Assembly (NCBI GenBank): GCA_016927675.1
Contig: JAFGMF010000015.1
Coordinates: 1 to 6,164, forward strand
Source of the DNA: Candidatus Cloacimonadota bacterium
Lineage (GTDB): Bacteria > Cloacimonadota > Cloacimonadia > Cloacimonadales > TCS61
Length of the DNA: 6,164 nucleotides
Direction of reading: 5' to 3'
The notes under the pieces are model-generated. The model saw only the letters and a program-made list of their open reading frames with translations. It ran no database searches and had not been told where the DNA came from. The position numbers were made by a program, and so were the translations under genes. How positions within the stretch are numbered: position 1 is the first letter of the stretch; every line of letters begins with the position of its first letter. Positions 4,785 to 6,164 of the stretch are shown piece after piece.

Positions 4785-6164
4785 CTATTTCGCCAATATC
4801 ATCTTCCTTATCTGTTGGATCTTACCTGTTTTAATGCTATAGTAGTAAATTCCTGAAGCAACATCTTCGTTATTATCATCCTTACCATCCCAGATAATGT
4901 TGTAAATTAAATTTGCTTCGATTTCTCCCTTGAAAAGGGTTTTCACTTCTCTGCCTTTGATGTCGTATATCGTCAGTTCGCAATTCCCAGCTTCTTCCAG
5001 GGCAAAACTGATGATGGTTGTTGGATTAAAAGGATTCGGATAATTCTGATAAAGACCAAAATACTGTGGTACTGGTGGCAGATCAGGATCTTCTGAATCT
5101 TCAAGGATATAAATTGATATCGGGTTGTAAAAATCACTATCCCCACTGAAGCTAACGCTTTCCAGCCAATACCAGTATGTCATCCCTGGCTGAGGGTCAT
5201 ATTCGTCCTCAAACAGATAATCCCTTGGTTCTGTTGAATTCCCGCCGCCAGAGATCATCTCCGAATTTATCTGATAAGCCTGATCCAGGTTCTGGGAAGT
5301 GGAGCGGTATACATTCCAGCCCAGATTATCATTTTCGCTCTGGGTAGTCCATTGTAACAGAGGTATTGAATTCTGCAGTGTTACCGTAAAAGATGACAGC
5401 GTGACCGGAAGAGGTGGATCGTCGGGATACTGCCAATCGAGATAGGGATAGCCATCGTTCTTATTGTTACCAATATTCCAGGTGTCGTCTGTGCCATTTG
5501 TTACCTCACCCCTGAAATCCCAGCTGGCATCTGTATAAAAATTAGGAAGTGAATGAGCGTCGGTGGTCATTTCATCGGTGGTTTTACCAGTTCCACCATC
5601 CGAAGAATTTTGATTTGATGTTACTGTATCCCAGAATGAATCTTCAGTACCTCCAGAATTATCCCCAACCAAGCCGCCGGTATCGCTACCTCCACTTACA
5701 CTGCCAGTACTGTAGCACTTGGAAATCATTCCATAATTCCTGCCGACCAGTCCGCCGGTATCACTATTATTGTTGCCATTTACAGTACTTCTGCTGTAAC
5801 AATTTGAGATGGTCGATGTGTGTCCCGTATCATTATAATTGTGACCTACGAAACCACCGGTGTAGCTGCCGTTGCTTGTAACAGTTCCCGTGCTGTAAGA
5901 GCGAGAAATCGTCGGACCGTTATAACTCTGACCCACGAACCCACCTGTATAACCATTTCCGGTAACAGTTCCTGAGCAGTAGCAGTCGGAAATAATTGTA
6001 CCATTAATGGAGGATCCTACCAGACCTCCGGTTCTAAGATCTCCGATAACAGTTCCTGAGCAGTAGCAGTTGGAAATATTTGTACCATTAGAGTATCCTA
6101 CCAGACCTCCGGTTCTTTGGTCTCCTGTTACATCTACGTCTATCAAACCAAGGTTGGAGATAGA
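4785..6164 (-). CDS. Secreted GLUG-repeat protein with Fn3-like domain and type IX sorting domain, 5'-truncated
   Basis: The frame ends in TAG at 4787-4785 and stays open to the right edge, so the N-terminus is missing; 459 residues are visible. Residues about 1-170 hold GLUG-type repeats (five complete, flanked by partial ones) of the form TGGLVG...I-S-x-C-Y-S-x-G-x-V. The array closes with a module typical of such proteins (SFWDT, then GGTGKTTDEM and later GYPYLDW). Residues about 253-352 form an Fn3-like domain opening with LPVTLSSFTV and containing LLQWTTQSENDNLGWNVYR. Residues about 371-459 are a type A sorting domain of the type IX secretion system: NYPNPFNPTT, ELTIYDIKGREVKTL, WDGKDDN, VASGIYYYSIKTG and a basic end (IRKMILAK). 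The protein is thus expected outside the cell or on its surface. Its ligand is unknown; GLUG repeats in large surface proteins are usually linked to adhesion. A strong terminator follows. Confidence 0.93.
   Translation of the reverse strand, partial: SISNLGLIDVDVTGDQRTGGLVGYSNGTNISNCYCSGTVIGDLRTGGLVGSSINGTIISDCYCSGTVTGNGYTGGFVGQSYNGPTISRSYSTGTVTSNGSYTGGFVGHNYNDTGHTSTISNCYSRSTVNGNNNSDTGGLVGRNYGMISKCYSTGSVSGGSDTGGLVGDNSGGTEDSFWDTVTSNQNSSDGGTGKTTDEMTTDAHSLPNFYTDASWDFRGEVTNGTDDTWNIGNNKNDGYPYLDWQYPDDPPLPVTLSSFTVTLQNSIPLLQWTTQSENDNLGWNVYRSTSQNLDQAYQINSEMISGGGNSTEPRDYLFEDEYDPQPGMTYWYWLESVSFSGDSDFYNPISIYILEDSEDPDLPPVPQYFGLYQNYPNPFNPTTIISFALEEAGNCELTIYDIKGREVKTLFKGEIEANLIYNIIWDGKDDNNEDVASGIYYYSIKTGKIQQIRKMILAK
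5652..6164 (-). repeat. Tandem GLUG-coding repeats
   Basis: Coding repeats of about 78-100 nt encode the GLUG units. Two neighbouring units are nearly identical in DNA: 5964-6035 (72 nt) and 6048-6116 (69 nt) share long identical blocks, including the 20 bases from 5967 and from 6051, and differ by one codon and a few substitutions. Units further toward the gene's 3' end are more diverged. This indicates recent duplication at the distal part of the visible array, which continues beyond the window. Confidence 0.8.

Noticed and set aside
5549..5881. 110-codon plus-strand frame opposite the GLUG repeats
   Set aside because: Its biased Tyr/His/Arg/Cys composition comes from the repeat DNA read in reverse; it is not a gene.
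6144..6146. TTG as start codon of the GLUG-repeat gene
   Set aside because: The frame stays open to the window edge and the upstream codons (SISNLG) continue the repeat pattern, so the true start is outside the window.
5652..6164. CRISPR array
   Set aside because: The repeats are in frame with a protein-coding sequence, vary in length and sequence, and lack unique spacers between constant repeats.

Overview
The window looks like a chromosomal segment from a Gram-negative bacterium of the broad FCB group (Bacteroidota relatives such as Cloacimonadota, Marinimicrobia, Ignavibacteria or Calditrichota). The clearest clue is the protein at the right edge, which ends in a type IX secretion sorting domain with the NYPNPFNPTT motif and carries GLUG repeats. 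An outer-membrane beta-barrel protein at the left edge fits the same group. The ribosome binding sites are purine-rich and Shine-Dalgarno-like, which is more typical of FCB lineages outside classical Bacteroidetes. This placement is inference; no marker gene for taxonomy is present.

Layout: (1) 1-827, minus strand, 3'-truncated: an OmpA-like outer-membrane protein with a signal peptide, a beta-barrel and the start of a Val/Glu/Pro-rich linker. (2) 828-1203: a divergent intergenic region with an AT-rich promoter-like part and a more GC-rich leader that contains hairpins and a doubtful 48-codon reading frame. (3) 1204-2739 and 2758-4413, plus strand, 18 bp apart: a GH20 beta-N-acetylhexosaminidase followed by an exported protein that joins a lectin-like jelly-roll domain to a PNGase F-type amidase. 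(4) 4414-4784: a convergent intergenic region with an imperfect long inverted repeat (4507-4689) and a strong terminator for the minus-strand gene. (5) 4785-6164, minus strand, 5'-truncated: a large secreted GLUG-repeat protein with an Fn3-like domain and a type IX sorting domain.

The central pair is the biologically coherent unit. The PNGase F-like enzyme is predicted to bind and cut N-linked glycans from glycoproteins outside the cytoplasm, and the hexosaminidase would remove terminal GlcNAc/GalNAc from the released glycans. The amidase keeps counterparts of the PNGase F catalytic residues, with one Glu-to-Asp change, but has lost all the disulfide pairs of the reference enzyme. The hexosaminidase has no signal peptide, so the two steps may occur in different compartments. 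The flanking surface proteins are on the opposite strand and are probably not part of this operon.
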